A stretch of DNA of 64,000 nt from Deltaproteobacteria bacterium (GTDB lineage Bacteria; Desulfobacterota; Binatia; UBA9968): assembly GCA_016874755.1 (NCBI GenBank), contig VGTH01000015.1, positions 1 through 64,000 on the forward strand, written 5' to 3'. Of this stretch, positions 19,338 to 28,876 are shown in pieces. The stretch's first letter is position 1. The number at the start of each line of letters is the position of its first letter. A model generated the notes under the pieces. That model saw nothing but the letters and a program-made list of their open reading frames with translations. It did not search any database and had not been told where the DNA came from. A program made the position numbers and the translations under genes.

Positions 19338-19745
19338 ATGCCTAAGCTCTTAATCGCCACCCTGTGCGACGACGTCCGCGAAGAAAAGACCGGCAAGGTC
19401 AGCCTCATGGGCGTCTTCGATCGCTTCATGGTCGCCGACTTTCGAGTGGCGCTGCCAACTTTCTGGTTGTTTGCCCAGATCGGTTGTGAAACCGAAGGGG
19501 AACATACCCTCACTGTTGAATTTCGCCGCGTCGAGGGCGACGTGGTTTTGCGCGGCGACATCAAGCATTCCGTTGTGGGAGAGAACAGCGTGACCCATCT
19601 CTATCACGCCAATATCGACATGCGCCTCGAACATGTGATGTTGCCAGGCCCCGGTGCCTACGAATTTGCCATCGATAGCGACGGCGTGCCGGTCGGCTCC
19701 GTCGCCGTGGATGTGATCCAGCCGGCACCGCAGCTGCTGCAATAA
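19338..19745 (+). CDS. DUF6941-like conserved protein
   Basis: 135 residues from ATG 19338. The N-terminus (LLIATLCDDVREEKTGKVSLMGVFDRF) matches a widespread conserved bacterial family annotated as DUF6941. It has no signal peptide or membrane segment, and the body looks like a beta-sandwich. The role is unknown. It lies 49 bases after serS on the same strand, with a hairpin between, so it may be read through from the serS operon. Confidence 0.7.
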   Translation: MPKLLIATLCDDVREEKTGKVSLMGVFDRFMVADFRVALPTFWLFAQIGCETEGEHTLTVEFRRVEGDVVLRGDIKHSVVGENSVTHLYHANIDMRLEHVMLPGPGAYEFAIDSDGVPVGSVAVDVIQPAPQLLQ

Positions 19746-19839
19746 CCTGTGCCAACGCAGCGCGACTGCAGTTGAGCAGCCGGCCCGCGAAAAGAGAAAT
19801 CGCCGCGATGCGATTCTGCGTTACGGCGTTGGAGTGCTT

Positions 19840-21111
19840 TCATCGTGAACGTTTCAATTGAGCCCAGGGTCTAATCAAACGCGAGGTGAGAATCGCAGCG
19901 AAAAACAATGCGCTGGTCATCCCCCATAGGACCGTAGCATAGCTTTGCGTCTGGTCATAAATGGCGCCGGCGATGACGGGACCGCAAACGTTGCCCCAGG
20001 TGTAAAAGAGATTCATATTGCCGCGGAGGGTGCCGAAGGACTTCCTGCCGAAGAAATCGCCCACCGATGCCCAGTAAACCGGGATCGACGCATCGAGCAC
20101 CGTGTAAAACGCCGTAAACATCCAAAGCGCCCAGAGAGAGTCGCTCCAGATCATCGGCAGCACAGCGGCCGCGCCGATGAACATGCAGATCGTGACCACC
20201 TTCGGTTTGTTGACAAAGTCAGCGATCCAGCCCAGAAGAAAATGCACCAGTAAGTTGATCATGGCAAAGCCGGCGAGCAAAAACGCGGCATGCTGCTGGG
20301 ATAACCCTTTCCAGACCATCATTGGAATAAAATGCGTCGTTACCGTGGCGAACGCCGCGCCGCGCGCGGTCATCGACACGATCATGATCCAGAACAGCGC
20401 CATGCGGAATGCCTGTTTGGCAGTGACTTCGGGCTCGTGGACTGAGCCTGAAGAAGCCGTCGCTTTACCATCCTCAGGTTGAACCGCGACACCGTCGGGC
20501 AGCATGCCCATGCTCTCCGGTGAGCGGCGCACGAGCATGGCCAGCGGCACGCCGAGCACGATAAAAAGAATGCCGGCGATAAACGCGCCCCAGCGCCAAC
20601 CCAACTGGGTGACGACGACGGCGAGCAGCGGCGTAATCAGCGTGCCGCCGATGGGCACGGCGGAGCTGACCACTGTCATGGCGCGAGCACGCAGGCGGAT
20701 GAACCAACTATTGGCGACGATCGTCGGCGCGTGGATAAAGCCAGCGGTGAACGCCAGCGAGATGACGCCCAGGTAGACAATCAGAAATGTCGTGTAGCTG
20801 TTGATGTAAGAAAACAAAATATAACCGATGCCGGCCAGCAGGCAGGCCGCCACCATCATCGGGCTAGGGCCGTAGCGGTCGATTAGGTAGCCGGCCACCG
20901 GTGATTCGATGGCGCCTTCGGCGCGCGCCAAAGAAAAGGCCAGCGAGGTCATCGCGCGCGAAATGCCGAGCTCCTGGCTAACAGGCAGGAAAAATACCGT
21001 GAACCCGTACTGGTGCAGTCCACCGCCGACAACGCGGATCGCCGAGACTAACCCGATCATGCGCCACCCGTAGTACAGTTTGGAAAGTTTCTCCGTGAAT
21101 GAAGATAGCAT
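19840..21111 (-). CDS. Major facilitator superfamily transporter (oxalate/formate or monocarboxylate type)
   Basis: 423 residues from ATG 21111; the frame extends upstream by 40 residues, but the first transmembrane helix follows the chosen start. About 12 hydrophobic helices are visible, with the MFS-like loop GYLIDRYGPSPMM near residue 80 and a long central loop (RRSPESMGMLPDG) between the two halves. The RRSPESMGMLPDG-type loop is typical of OFA/MCT-like carriers of organic anions. The substrate is unknown. It stands alone, with a divergent tRNA-Ser gene upstream. Confidence 0.85.
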   Translation of the reverse strand: MLSSFTEKLSKLYYGWRMIGLVSAIRVVGGGLHQYGFTVFFLPVSQELGISRAMTSLAFSLARAEGAIESPVAGYLIDRYGPSPMMVAACLLAGIGYILFSYINSYTTFLIVYLGVISLAFTAGFIHAPTIVANSWFIRLRARAMTVVSSAVPIGGTLITPLLAVVVTQLGWRWGAFIAGILFIVLGVPLAMLVRRSPESMGMLPDGVAVQPEDGKATASSGSVHEPEVTAKQAFRMALFWIMIVSMTARGAAFATVTTHFIPMMVWKGLSQQHAAFLLAGFAMINLLVHFLLGWIADFVNKPKVVTICMFIGAAAVLPMIWSDSLWALWMFTAFYTVLDASIPVYWASVGDFFGRKSFGTLRGNMNLFYTWGNVCGPVIAGAIYDQTQSYATVLWGMTSALFFAAILTSRLIRPWAQLKRSR

Positions 21112-21397
21112 GGTCGGGTGCGCAGGCGCTTGGGTGTGAAGAATTTGAGTTAGCCATACTACGGATGGGCACGGGTTGCCACTTCTAGCAGATGATCGCG
21201 CGGGTTTGAACAGCGGTATGGACGACGCCATCGAGCTGGTTTATCGAGGCGGGTTCGAACGCGCCGTCTCTGGACTAAAGACTCTGAGTGGGTCTCATCC
21301 AAGATCGCGCGTGATGCTTGTAAAAAAACACAAAAAAATGGCAAAATGAAAATCCTTCGGTCAATACCCTGCCAGCTAAGTTATTGTTTTCACTTAT

Positions 21398-21486
21398 GGA
21401 GGGGTGGGAGAGCGGTTTAATCCACCGGTCTTGAAAACCGGCGTCCACTTCGTGGACCGCGAGTTCAAATCTCGCCCCCTCCGCCA
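21398..21486 (+). tRNA. tRNA-Ser (anticodon UGA)
   Basis: A complete class II tRNA with encoded CCA. The acceptor GGAGGGG (21398-21404) pairs with CCCCTCC (21476-21482); G is the discriminator and CCA is at 21484-21486. The anticodon arm CCGGT-CTTGAAA-ACCGG carries TGA. A long variable arm (GTCCACTTCGTGGAC) and the T arm GCGAG-TTCAAAT-CTCGC are present. Confidence 0.97.
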
Positions 21487-21612
21487 GATCTCCGCTCAAG
21501 CCACGGGCATTAGTGTGCGTCATAGTAAAGATCGGCGCAGCACTGTCTTGCGCGCCGGGCTGACGCTCGGTAAATCTGACATAATCGTAGACGCAGGAGA
21601 GGAAAGCCCTTT

Positions 21613-23016
21613 ATGGCCAATGCAGCCAATGCGACTTTGCAATTCCTCGGTGCCGCGGGCGGCGTGACCGGCTCGAAATATTTGTTTGCGCACGGCGACG
21701 ATCAGGTGTTGATCGATTGCGGACTGTTTCAGGGACTGAAAGAGCTGCGGTTGCGCAACTGGGCGCCGGTGCCGCTGGATTTTGCCCGCTTGCGCGCCGT
21801 CGTGCTGACTCACGCCCACATCGACCATTCCGGCTATTTACCGCGCATCGTCTCCAAAGGCTTTCGCGGGCCGGTCTATGCGACGCCGGGGACTTGCGAC
21901 CTTTTGCGTGTGATGCTTCCGGACGCGGCCCATCTGCAGGAGGAAGAGGCGCGCTACGCCAATCAAAAAGGCTACTCCAAACATGCGCCGGCGCTGCCGC
22001 TCTACACTGTCGAAGACGCCGAGCGCGCCTTGAAACTACTGCGGCCGACGCACAACCGCGATGGTGTCGAGGTGACCAAGGGCGTCGTGCTGAATTTTGG
22101 CCGCGTCGGGCACATCTTAGGCGCGGGATCGGCGCGGCTGACTTTTGAAACGAACGGGCGCAAAGTGCGGCTGATCGATTCGGGCGACCTCGGGCGCTAC
22201 GATCGGCCGATCTTGAAAGACCCGGAAGCCGGCGGCAGCGCCGATTGGTTGTTGATCGAATCGACCTACGGCAATCGCCTGCACCCCAAAGAATCCGAGG
22301 CCGAGCTGCGCAAAATCATCAAAGACGTGGCCGACCAACGCGGTTGTCTGCTGATTCCCGCTTTCGCCATCGGTCGAACTCAAGAGCTGATCTATATCAT
22401 CCGCAAAATGGAAGACGAGGGAGCGATCCCGGCCATACCGGTTTTTGTCGACAGTCCGATGGGTATCGAAGCGACGGAGATTTACTCGCGCCATACCAGC
22501 GAGCACGATTTCGAGATGGAACAGCTGCGCAATCAAGCTCGCAACCCGATCCGGTCGCGCCACCTGGTGATGGCCAAGACGCCGGAGCAATCGAAAAGGA
22601 TCAACGACATGGGCGCGCCGATGATTATTATCTCGGCGAGCGGCATGGCCACCGGCGGCCGGGTACTGCACCATTTGAAACATCGCTTGCCCGATCCGAA
22701 AACGACGGTCCTGCTGGCCGGCTACCAAGCCGAAGGGACGCGTGGACGGCTGCTGCAGGACGGCGCCAAGGAAATCAAAATGCTCGGTGAAGTTATTTCG
22801 GTCCGAGCCAAGATCAAGCTCCTCGACGGCTTTTCGGCCCACGCCGACCAGGGCGAGATTCTGCGCTGGCTCAAAACTTTCGAGCGCGCGCCGCGCATGA
22901 CCTATATCGTGCACGGTGAAGCCGCCGGAGCAACGGCGCTCGCGCAAGTGATCCACGAACAGCTTAAGTGGCCGGTGGAGATCGCCAGGTATCAGCAGAA
23001 AGTAGCGCTGGCCTAA
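21613..23016 (+). CDS. Beta-CASP metallo-beta-lactamase-fold ribonuclease
   Basis: 467 residues. The metal-binding HxHxDH motif is at residues 67-72 (THAHIDHSG), with later metal ligands in HILGAGSAR and DSGDLGRYD. The beta-CASP insertion and C-terminal RMMBL part (GFSAHADQGEIL, YIVHGE) are those of bacterial YSH1/CPSF-like RNA-processing nucleases. It acts in the cytoplasm on RNA. The start is supported by GGAGAGG upstream. A P-type ATPase gene begins 41 bases later and may be co-transcribed. Confidence 0.92.
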   Translation: MANAANATLQFLGAAGGVTGSKYLFAHGDDQVLIDCGLFQGLKELRLRNWAPVPLDFARLRAVVLTHAHIDHSGYLPRIVSKGFRGPVYATPGTCDLLRVMLPDAAHLQEEEARYANQKGYSKHAPALPLYTVEDAERALKLLRPTHNRDGVEVTKGVVLNFGRVGHILGAGSARLTFETNGRKVRLIDSGDLGRYDRPILKDPEAGGSADWLLIESTYGNRLHPKESEAELRKIIKDVADQRGCLLIPAFAIGRTQELIYIIRKMEDEGAIPAIPVFVDSPMGIEATEIYSRHTSEHDFEMEQLRNQARNPIRSRHLVMAKTPEQSKRINDMGAPMIIISASGMATGGRVLHHLKHRLPDPKTTVLLAGYQAEGTRGRLLQDGAKEIKMLGEVISVRAKIKLLDGFSAHADQGEILRWLKTFERAPRMTYIVHGEAAGATALAQVIHEQLKWPVEIARYQQKVALA

Positions 23017-23057
23017 TTTGTCTCGCCTCCGAACGCAAACAGCGCTAGATTGGGAGC

Positions 23058-25538
23058 ATGAGCGAGCCCGATCAAATCATCGATCCGATCTGCGATATGA
23101 CAGTCGATCCGGCGCGTGCGGCTGGGAAAACCGAGCACGCTGGCAAGACTTACTATTTTTGCAGCGTTCATTGTCAAAAACTTTTTCAGACCGACCCGCC
23201 CAAGTATCTGGCGGCGGCCGAAGCGCGGCGCGCCAACCTTAGCAAGCCCAAACCTGCCGCACCGGCACACGATCATGAGCATCATGATAAACCGCCGGCT
23301 GCAGCAACGTCGGCGGCGAGCTACATCTGCCGAATGTGTCCTGAAGTACAGCAAAAGGCGCCCGGACCCTGCCCGAAATGCGGCATGGCCTTGGAGCCGG
23401 CCGACCTGAGCGCCGCTCTCAGTAAGATCGAATACACTTGTCCGATGCATCCCGAAATTGTGCGCGCTCAGCCGGGCTCTTGCCCTATTTGCGGCATGGC
23501 CCTGGAGCCGCGCACGGTGGCGCTCAGTGATGAAAAAAACCCCGAGCTCGAAGACATGACGCGGCGTTTTTGGATCGCGCTGCCACTGTCGCTGCCGGTC
23601 TTGCTGGCGGCCATGTCGGACATGCTGCCCGGCCAGCCGCTGCATCGGATGTTTGCGCCGCGCGCGCTGGTTTGGTTCCAATTCATCCTTTCGACGCCGG
23701 TCGTGCTCTGGTGCGGCTGGCCGTTTTTTCAACGCGCTTGGACGTCGCTGGTCAACCGCAGCATGAACATGTTTACCCTGGTCGGTATCGGTGTGGGCAC
23801 CGCCTACGGCTACAGCGTTTTTGCAGCCTTGTTTCCTCAATTGTTCCCGCACTCGTTTCATGGTCATGGCGGCGAGGTCGGGGTTTACTTTGAGGCGGCT
23901 GCCGCGATCACAACGCTGGTGTTGCTTGGCCAAGTGTTGGAGCTGCGCGCGCGCAGCAAAACCAGCGGCGCTATCCGAGCGCTGCTCGGCTTGGCACCCA
24001 AGACGGCGCGGCGCGTGGCCAGCGGAGTTGAGCAGGACATTCCGCTCGATCAGGTGCAGATCGGCGACGTGTTGCGGGTGCGCCCTGGCGAAAAGGTTCC
24101 GGTGGATGGTGTGGTGGTCGAGGGAAGTAGCTCGATCGATGAGTCGATGGTGACCGGCGAGCCGATTCCGGTGGAAAAAATTCAAAACAGCAAAGTCACC
24201 GGCGGCACCGTCAATGGCACCGGCGGTTTTCTCATGCGCGCCGAGCGGGTCGGCAGCGCGACGCTGCTGGCGCAGATCGTGCGCATGGTTAGCGAGGCGC
24301 AGCGCGGCCGCGCGCCGATCCAGAAACTCGCGGACGTCGTGGCCTCGTATTTTGTGCCTATTGTGATCCTCGCAGCGCTGATCACGTTTGTCATTTGGGC
24401 GAGCTGGGGGCCCGAGCCGCAATTGGCCTATGCGTTGGTCAACGCCGTGGCGGTGTTGATCATCGCCTGCCCCTGCGCCTTGGGTTTGGCCACGCCAATG
24501 TCGATCATGGTCGGCACCGGCCGCGGTGCCACGGCCGGTGTGTTGATCAAAAATGCCGAAGCGCTCGAGGTTTTGCAGAAGGTCGATACGCTGGTCGTCG
24601 ACAAAACCGGCACGTTGACCGAAGGCAAGCCGAAACTTGCATCTGTAGTCGCGTTGGCGGGGCAGGACGAGAACGAAGTCCTGCGCCTGGCGGCGAGTCT
24701 TGAGAAGGCGAGCGAGCACCCGCTCGCAGCGGCGATCGTGGCCGGCGCGGCAGACCGCCAGTTAACACTTGCCAAGTATCAGGGATTTCAGTCATACACG
24801 GGCAAGGGTATTTTCGGTGTGGTCGAAGGCAAGCGCGTCGCGCTTGGTAATTTGAAACTTTTCGAAGAGATGCGCATCCCGGTGCAGGCGCTGCGCGAGC
24901 GCGCCGAGCAACTGCGCGCCCAGGGGCAAACCGTCATGTTCGTGGCCATCGATAAACAGTTGGCCGGCATCATCGGTGTCGCCGATCCGATCAAAGCGTC
25001 GACGAAAGAAGCCGTGCGGCTCTTGCACGACGAAGGCGTGCGGCTGGTCATGCTCACCGGCGACAGTAAAGCGACGGCCGATGCCGTGGCGCGCCAGTTG
25101 GGCATCGATGACGTGCATGCCGAAGTGCTGCCCGCTCAGAAAGGTGAAATCGTCAAACAACTGCAATCCCAAGGTCGCGTCGTCGCCATGGCGGGCGACG
25201 GCGTCAACGACGCGCCGGCATTAGCGCAAGCACAGGTGGGCATCGCGATGGGCACGGGAACCGACATCGCGATGGAGAGCGCCGGTGTGACGTTGGTGAA
25301 AGGCGATCTGCGCGGCATCGCCAAAGCGCGCCGCTTGAGCCAAGCGACCATAACGAACATCCGGCAAAATTTATTCTTCGCTTTTTTCTACAACATCCTC
25401 GGCGTGCCGATCGCGGCGGGCATTCTCTATCCGTTCTTCGGCATTCTTTTGAGCCCTATGATCGCCAGCGCGGCGATGACTTTCAGCTCGGTGTCGGTGA
25501 TCGCCAACGCGCTGCGGCTGAATAAAGTCGAGCTCTGA
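23058..25538 (+). CDS. Copper/heavy-metal-translocating P1B-type ATPase with YHS and two Cys-rich N-terminal domains
   Basis: An 826-residue inner-membrane metal exporter. The N-terminus has a YHS domain (about 8-50; [19 protein letters not shown]), then two heavy-metal-binding repeats with M-C-PE/H-PE and CPxCGMALEP motifs (about 93-118 and 135-160), instead of the usual HMA domain. The membrane metal site CPC is at 471-473, the phosphorylated Asp of DKTGT at 515, then SEHPLA and GDGVNDAP. The CPC motif and these N-terminal domains point to Cu(I) or Ag(I). No regulator or chaperone is next to it. Confidence 0.95.
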   Translation: MSEPDQIIDPICDMTVDPARAAGKTEHAGKTYYFCSVHCQKLFQTDPPKYLAAAEARRANLSKPKPAAPAHDHEHHDKPPAAATSAASYICRMCPEVQQKAPGPCPKCGMALEPADLSAALSKIEYTCPMHPEIVRAQPGSCPICGMALEPRTVALSDEKNPELEDMTRRFWIALPLSLPVLLAAMSDMLPGQPLHRMFAPRALVWFQFILSTPVVLWCGWPFFQRAWTSLVNRSMNMFTLVGIGVGTAYGYSVFAALFPQLFPHSFHGHGGEVGVYFEAAAAITTLVLLGQVLELRARSKTSGAIRALLGLAPKTARRVASGVEQDIPLDQVQIGDVLRVRPGEKVPVDGVVVEGSSSIDESMVTGEPIPVEKIQNSKVTGGTVNGTGGFLMRAERVGSATLLAQIVRMVSEAQRGRAPIQKLADVVASYFVPIVILAALITFVIWASWGPEPQLAYALVNAVAVLIIACPCALGLATPMSIMVGTGRGATAGVLIKNAEALEVLQKVDTLVVDKTGTLTEGKPKLASVVALAGQDENEVLRLAASLEKASEHPLAAAIVAGAADRQLTLAKYQGFQSYTGKGIFGVVEGKRVALGNLKLFEEMRIPVQALRERAEQLRAQGQTVMFVAIDKQLAGIIGVADPIKASTKEAVRLLHDEGVRLVMLTGDSKATADAVARQLGIDDVHAEVLPAQKGEIVKQLQSQGRVVAMAGDGVNDAPALAQAQVGIAMGTGTDIAMESAGVTLVKGDLRGIAKARRLSQATITNIRQNLFFAFFYNILGVPIAAGILYPFFGILLSPMIASAAMTFSSVSVIANALRLNKVEL

Positions 25539-25539
25539 T

Positions 25540-26658
25540 TCACGCGCTGTCAAACAATTTCGAGTATTGCTCCCACGACGCTGGGGCGACTTTGGCTGTG
25601 GCCAGATTTTCCTCAAGATGGGCGATTTGCTTCATGCCCACCAGCGCGGTTGTCACGCCTGGGGTCGAGCGAACGAATTGCAAGGCGCGCTGGCCATCGG
25701 TTTCCAGGCCGGGGAATGCGTCATGAATAACCGGCGGCAGGTCGTGGGTGAGCTGGCCCTGTAAGATTGACGCGCTGCACATAACCGTGATGCCGAGCGC
25801 CTGGGCGGCTTCGAGGAGCGTCATCGTTTTGCCGTTCACCGTCTGGTTGGTCAGTGACAGCGCTTCACTCATGCCAAGATTGACCGGCAGCTGAATGACT
25901 TTGAAGCGGTGCTCTTCACCGCCGACGCGCCGGGCGGTCTCGATCACTTGGGCAAGCGACAGATAATCGCGCGCGCTGGCTTCCCTGCGGAAACCGTTCC
26001 AGGTCGCCGCGCCGTACATGCGGATTTTGCCGGCCGCGGCGGCGCTTTCGAGAGCTTCGAACGCTCGCAATAGGCGCTGGTTGAACTCTTCGCGCGCGAT
26101 CTTGCCCAGCTGGGTTTCCGGGTTGTGGAGATAGTAGATATCGATGCACTCGATGCCGAGATTGCGCAGGCTGCTGTCGATCTGGTGGGTAAGATATGCT
26201 GGCGTCATGCAATGACAGTTGGCGACGATGTCGCTCGCCTGGGCAATTGCCGGTTTGATAAACGTCTCAGCGAAATAAGCGGGAGTGTCCTTCGGCGGCA
26301 CGCCGTCGTAGGGGAGGAAGCCGCCTTTGGTGGCGATGACGATTTCTTCGCGGCAGCAGCCTTTGCCGGCGAGCTCTTTAAGCGCGCTGCCGATGGCGCG
26401 CTCGCTGCGCTGGCAGCGGTAGTTAACCGCGCTGTCGAGGACGTTGCAGCCGGAGGAGACGGCTTGCACGATGGCGGCGCAGTATTGCCGATCGGTTTCG
26501 TTGTCGTAGTTGCCAAGGTAGGTTCCCAGGCCGATGGAGGAAAGCCACAGACCTTGGGCGCGCCGAAAGTGTCCTGGGGCGACGCCGCCGGCAAAGCGGT
26601 GGGCGTAGCTCTCGGTCGCTTGCGGCGTGGCGCAGCCGGCGAGGCTCGTTTGGTTCAT
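25540..26658 (-). CDS. Aldo/keto reductase
   Basis: 372 residues. The AKR TIM-barrel signatures are present: IGLGTYLG near the N-terminus, the catalytic Asp and Tyr in LDSAVNYRCQRSE, Lys in IATKGGF, and His near YYLHNPE. It reduces aldehydes or ketones with NAD(P)H in the cytoplasm. The ATG overlaps the stop codon of the DoxX-like gene by four bases. Its stop lies one base from that of the convergent P-type ATPase gene. Confidence 0.9.
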   Translation of the reverse strand: MNQTSLAGCATPQATESYAHRFAGGVAPGHFRRAQGLWLSSIGLGTYLGNYDNETDRQYCAAIVQAVSSGCNVLDSAVNYRCQRSERAIGSALKELAGKGCCREEIVIATKGGFLPYDGVPPKDTPAYFAETFIKPAIAQASDIVANCHCMTPAYLTHQIDSSLRNLGIECIDIYYLHNPETQLGKIAREEFNQRLLRAFEALESAAAAGKIRMYGAATWNGFRREASARDYLSLAQVIETARRVGGEEHRFKVIQLPVNLGMSEALSLTNQTVNGKTMTLLEAAQALGITVMCSASILQGQLTHDLPPVIHDAFPGLETDGQRALQFVRSTPGVTTALVGMKQIAHLEENLATAKVAPASWEQYSKLFDSA

Positions 26659-27137
26659 CGTGCACCTCGACGCGGCTCAGCGCGGCCGCCAAAAAGCCAA
26701 CCGTCGAGTCCAAGCGTGCGGCCGGCACCGGACATGAGGATGATAAAGAGGCCGATGATGAACGTCTGCTGCATGGCCAAGGGAGCGCCGCCGCGCGCCA
26801 TGCCGGGCCCGAGCATGTAGTTGACCATCATAAATAGCCCGATGCAGGCATTGAACCGAGTAAGCAGCCCGAGCACCAGGCAGCCGCCGACGACAATTTC
26901 GCCGATCATCACGAGATAGCCAAACAACTCGTGATGGGGCACGACGTAATCAATCAGTAGTTTCTTGTACCAGGGATAAAGATCGAGAGTGGCGATATCG
27001 CCGATTTGCCGGCCGATCCAATCGCCTTTGGGAAAGTCGCGTTGAAACTTGCGCACGCCTTGCCAGCATAGGTAATAGCCGATGTAGATACGCAATAGGG
27101 AGATATACCAGAGATAGGTGCGCGCTTGCAGATTCAA
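26655..27137 (-). CDS. DoxX-family membrane protein
   Basis: 160 residues with four hydrophobic segments. Blocks LLRIYIGYYLCWQGVRKF, GEIVVGGCLVLGLLTRF and MMVNYMLGPGMARGG fit the DoxX/TQO small-subunit family of inner-membrane proteins linked to quinone-dependent or stress redox functions. It has an AGGAGG-like site upstream (GCAGGAGGTCATC). It is translationally coupled to the following aldo/keto reductase. Confidence 0.85.
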   Translation of the reverse strand: MNLQARTYLWYISLLRIYIGYYLCWQGVRKFQRDFPKGDWIGRQIGDIATLDLYPWYKKLLIDYVVPHHELFGYLVMIGEIVVGGCLVLGLLTRFNACIGLFMMVNYMLGPGMARGGAPLAMQQTFIIGLFIILMSGAGRTLGLDGWLFGGRAEPRRGAR

Positions 27138-27291
27138 AAGATGACCTCCTGCGTGGAAAGACGCTCGCTGGCCAGCCTCTAGTAACCGGAGAGTGGTGTC
27201 GTATTCGTGCCGAGTCGATGCCGAAACGGTGCTAAGATAGCGTTGATGCCGAGAGCGATCAAGCGAACCGCTGATTTTTGCTTATTAAATG

Positions 27292-27366
27292 TGGTAGGCC
27301 GGAGTGGAGTTGAACCACTGTCGGACCCTTATAAGGGGTCTGCTCTCACCGTTGAGCTACCGGCCC
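27292..27366 (-). tRNA. tRNA-Ile (anticodon UAU)
   Basis: A 75-base class I cloverleaf with encoded CCA. The acceptor GGGCCGG pairs with CCGGCCT (the first pair is G-U), the D stem is GCTC/GAGC, and the anticodon arm GACCC-CTTATAA-GGGTC places TAT at positions 34-36. The T arm is AGTGG-TTCAACT-CCACT and the discriminator is A. UAU reads the isoleucine codon AUA directly, whereas most bacteria use a lysidine-modified CAU tRNA. All stems are intact. Confidence 0.9.
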
Positions 27367-27413
27367 GTAATGGGTCGGCCGCCGACGGCGGCAGGGTGAG
27401 AAAGGGCTCTCCG

Positions 27414-28181
27414 CTAAAACGAGTCTTTTAACTTCCGCACCGTCGCAAACACCGACACCGGGTCGAGGCGCTGATCGGATATTCGACTCTTGACGCTCGT
27501 CTGAATCTCTTTGCTGTCCCAGCGCAGAAACGGGTTGGTTTGCTTCTCTTCTTCCAGGGTCGCCGGCACGGTTGACATGCCGCGGGCGCGCAGCGCTTGG
27601 ACGCGCTCGAAGCGCGACACGAGTTTGTGGTTTTTCGGCTCCACGGACATGGCAAAGCGCAGGTTGCTCTCGGTGTACTCGTGGCCGCAGTAGACTTTCG
27701 TGTCATCAGGCAGCGCCATTAGTTTTTTTAGCGAAGCGTGCATCATTTCCGGGGTGCCCTCGAAAAGCCGGCCGCAGCCGGCGGTAAACAGACAATCGCC
27801 GCTAAACAGCGCATTGCCGAACAGATAAGCGACGTGTCCAGTCGTATGGCCAGGAATGAAGAGCACCTTGCCTTTCAACTCACCGATTTGAATCTCGTCA
27901 CCCTCGTCGACGCCGTTGGTCAAACCGGGAATGCGACCCTGGTCGCTCTTGTGGCCATACACTTTGAGGCTGTGCTTTGCCAGCAGTCCTTCATTGCCAC
28001 CGGTATGGTCGCGATGATGATGGGTATTCAGAATTGCCGTGAGGGAAATTTTTCCCTGCTCGGCCCGCCGCCAAACCGGCTCCGCTTCCGACGGATCGAC
28101 GATGGCAGCGGCGTTGGTTTTTTGACAAATCAGCAAATACCCGTAGTTATCGCGGAGCAGCGGAATTTGAACGATTTTCAT
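27414..28181 (-). CDS. gloB: Hydroxyacylglutathione hydrolase (glyoxalase II)
   Basis: 255 residues, normal for the family. The dinuclear metal motif THHHRDHTGG is near residue 53, with later ligands in PGHTTGHVAY and SGDCLFTAGCGR, then YCGHEYT. The C-terminal substrate domain ends in FATVRKLKDSF. It hydrolyses S-lactoylglutathione. The tRNA-Ile gene follows 48 bases downstream on the same strand. Confidence 0.93.
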   Translation of the reverse strand: MKIVQIPLLRDNYGYLLICQKTNAAAIVDPSEAEPVWRRAEQGKISLTAILNTHHHRDHTGGNEGLLAKHSLKVYGHKSDQGRIPGLTNGVDEGDEIQIGELKGKVLFIPGHTTGHVAYLFGNALFSGDCLFTAGCGRLFEGTPEMMHASLKKLMALPDDTKVYCGHEYTESNLRFAMSVEPKNHKLVSRFERVQALRARGMSTVPATLEEEKQTNPFLRWDSKEIQTSVKSRISDQRLDPVSVFATVRKLKDSF

Positions 28182-28351
28182 AACGATCCTGACCTCCTAT
28201 GGCGTAGGAGTTGCTTAAAAATCTAGCCTAATTTAGCGAGCCGATCAATCTTGGCTTACGGCGTGAGTTCGCCGCAACCTCACGCGAGTTAAGGAATCCT
28301 TGGCCGCGCCCGATTCAAATTGTGAGTGTTCGATGAATTTGAGGAGAACCG

Positions 28352-28834
28352 ATGGTCAATTCGCATGGTTTGCAAACGATCGAAGTGCTGCTGGTGGAAG
28401 ACAACGCCGGCGACATTCGTCTCACCAAGGAAGCGCTCAAAGAGAGCAGCTTATTGATCCACCTAAATGTCGCGCGGGACGGCGAGGAAGCCATGGCTTT
28501 TCTACGGCGCGAAGGCGTTCATGCCGGTGCGCCTACTCCCGATTTAATACTCCTCGACCTCAATTTGCCGCGTAAAGATGGCCGGGAGGTGCTGCAGGAA
28601 ATTAAGGCCGATGCAGACCTCAAACGCATTCCCGTCGTAGTGTTAACAACCTCTGAAGCCGACTCGGATATTTTGACCACCTACGGTTTGCACGCCAACT
28701 GCTATATCACCAAGCCCGTCGACATGGACCAGTTCATCAAAATCGTCAAGCTGCTCGAAGAGTTCTGGTTCACCATCGTCAAGCTGCCTTCGCGTGAAGC
28801 GCTGGGGGAAGCGCGCTTCAAGAAGATCGCCTGA
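28352..28834 (+). CDS. Rcp1-like single-domain response regulator
   Basis: 160 residues, essentially one receiver domain. The acidic pocket VEDNAGD is near residue 15, the phospho-acceptor is D69 (LILLDLNLP), and the switch Thr/Lys lie in VVLTTSE and YITKPVD. There is no output domain. The style (LVEDNAGDIRLTKEAL) matches the Rcp1 family that partners with bacteriophytochrome-like kinases, but no histidine kinase is nearby. GAGGAG six bases upstream fixes the start. Confidence 0.92.
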   Translation: MVNSHGLQTIEVLLVEDNAGDIRLTKEALKESSLLIHLNVARDGEEAMAFLRREGVHAGAPTPDLILLDLNLPRKDGREVLQEIKADADLKRIPVVVLTTSEADSDILTTYGLHANCYITKPVDMDQFIKIVKLLEEFWFTIVKLPSREALGEARFKKIA

Positions 28835-28876
28835 CGCACAAGAAGCACAGGGCGCGTACCCCTTGACACTTTGCGC

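Noticed and set aside
21240-21275. A GGTTCGAAC element that looks like a tRNA T loop upstream of tRNA-Ser
   Set aside because: No acceptor or anticodon arm can be paired around it on either strand; most likely chance.
23013-24719. A 568-codon open frame on the minus strand opposite the P-type ATPase gene
   Set aside because: The plus strand carries a textbook P-type ATPase. The antisense translation is rich in Arg, His and Gln with no recognisable domain, as expected for the complement of GC-rich coding DNA.
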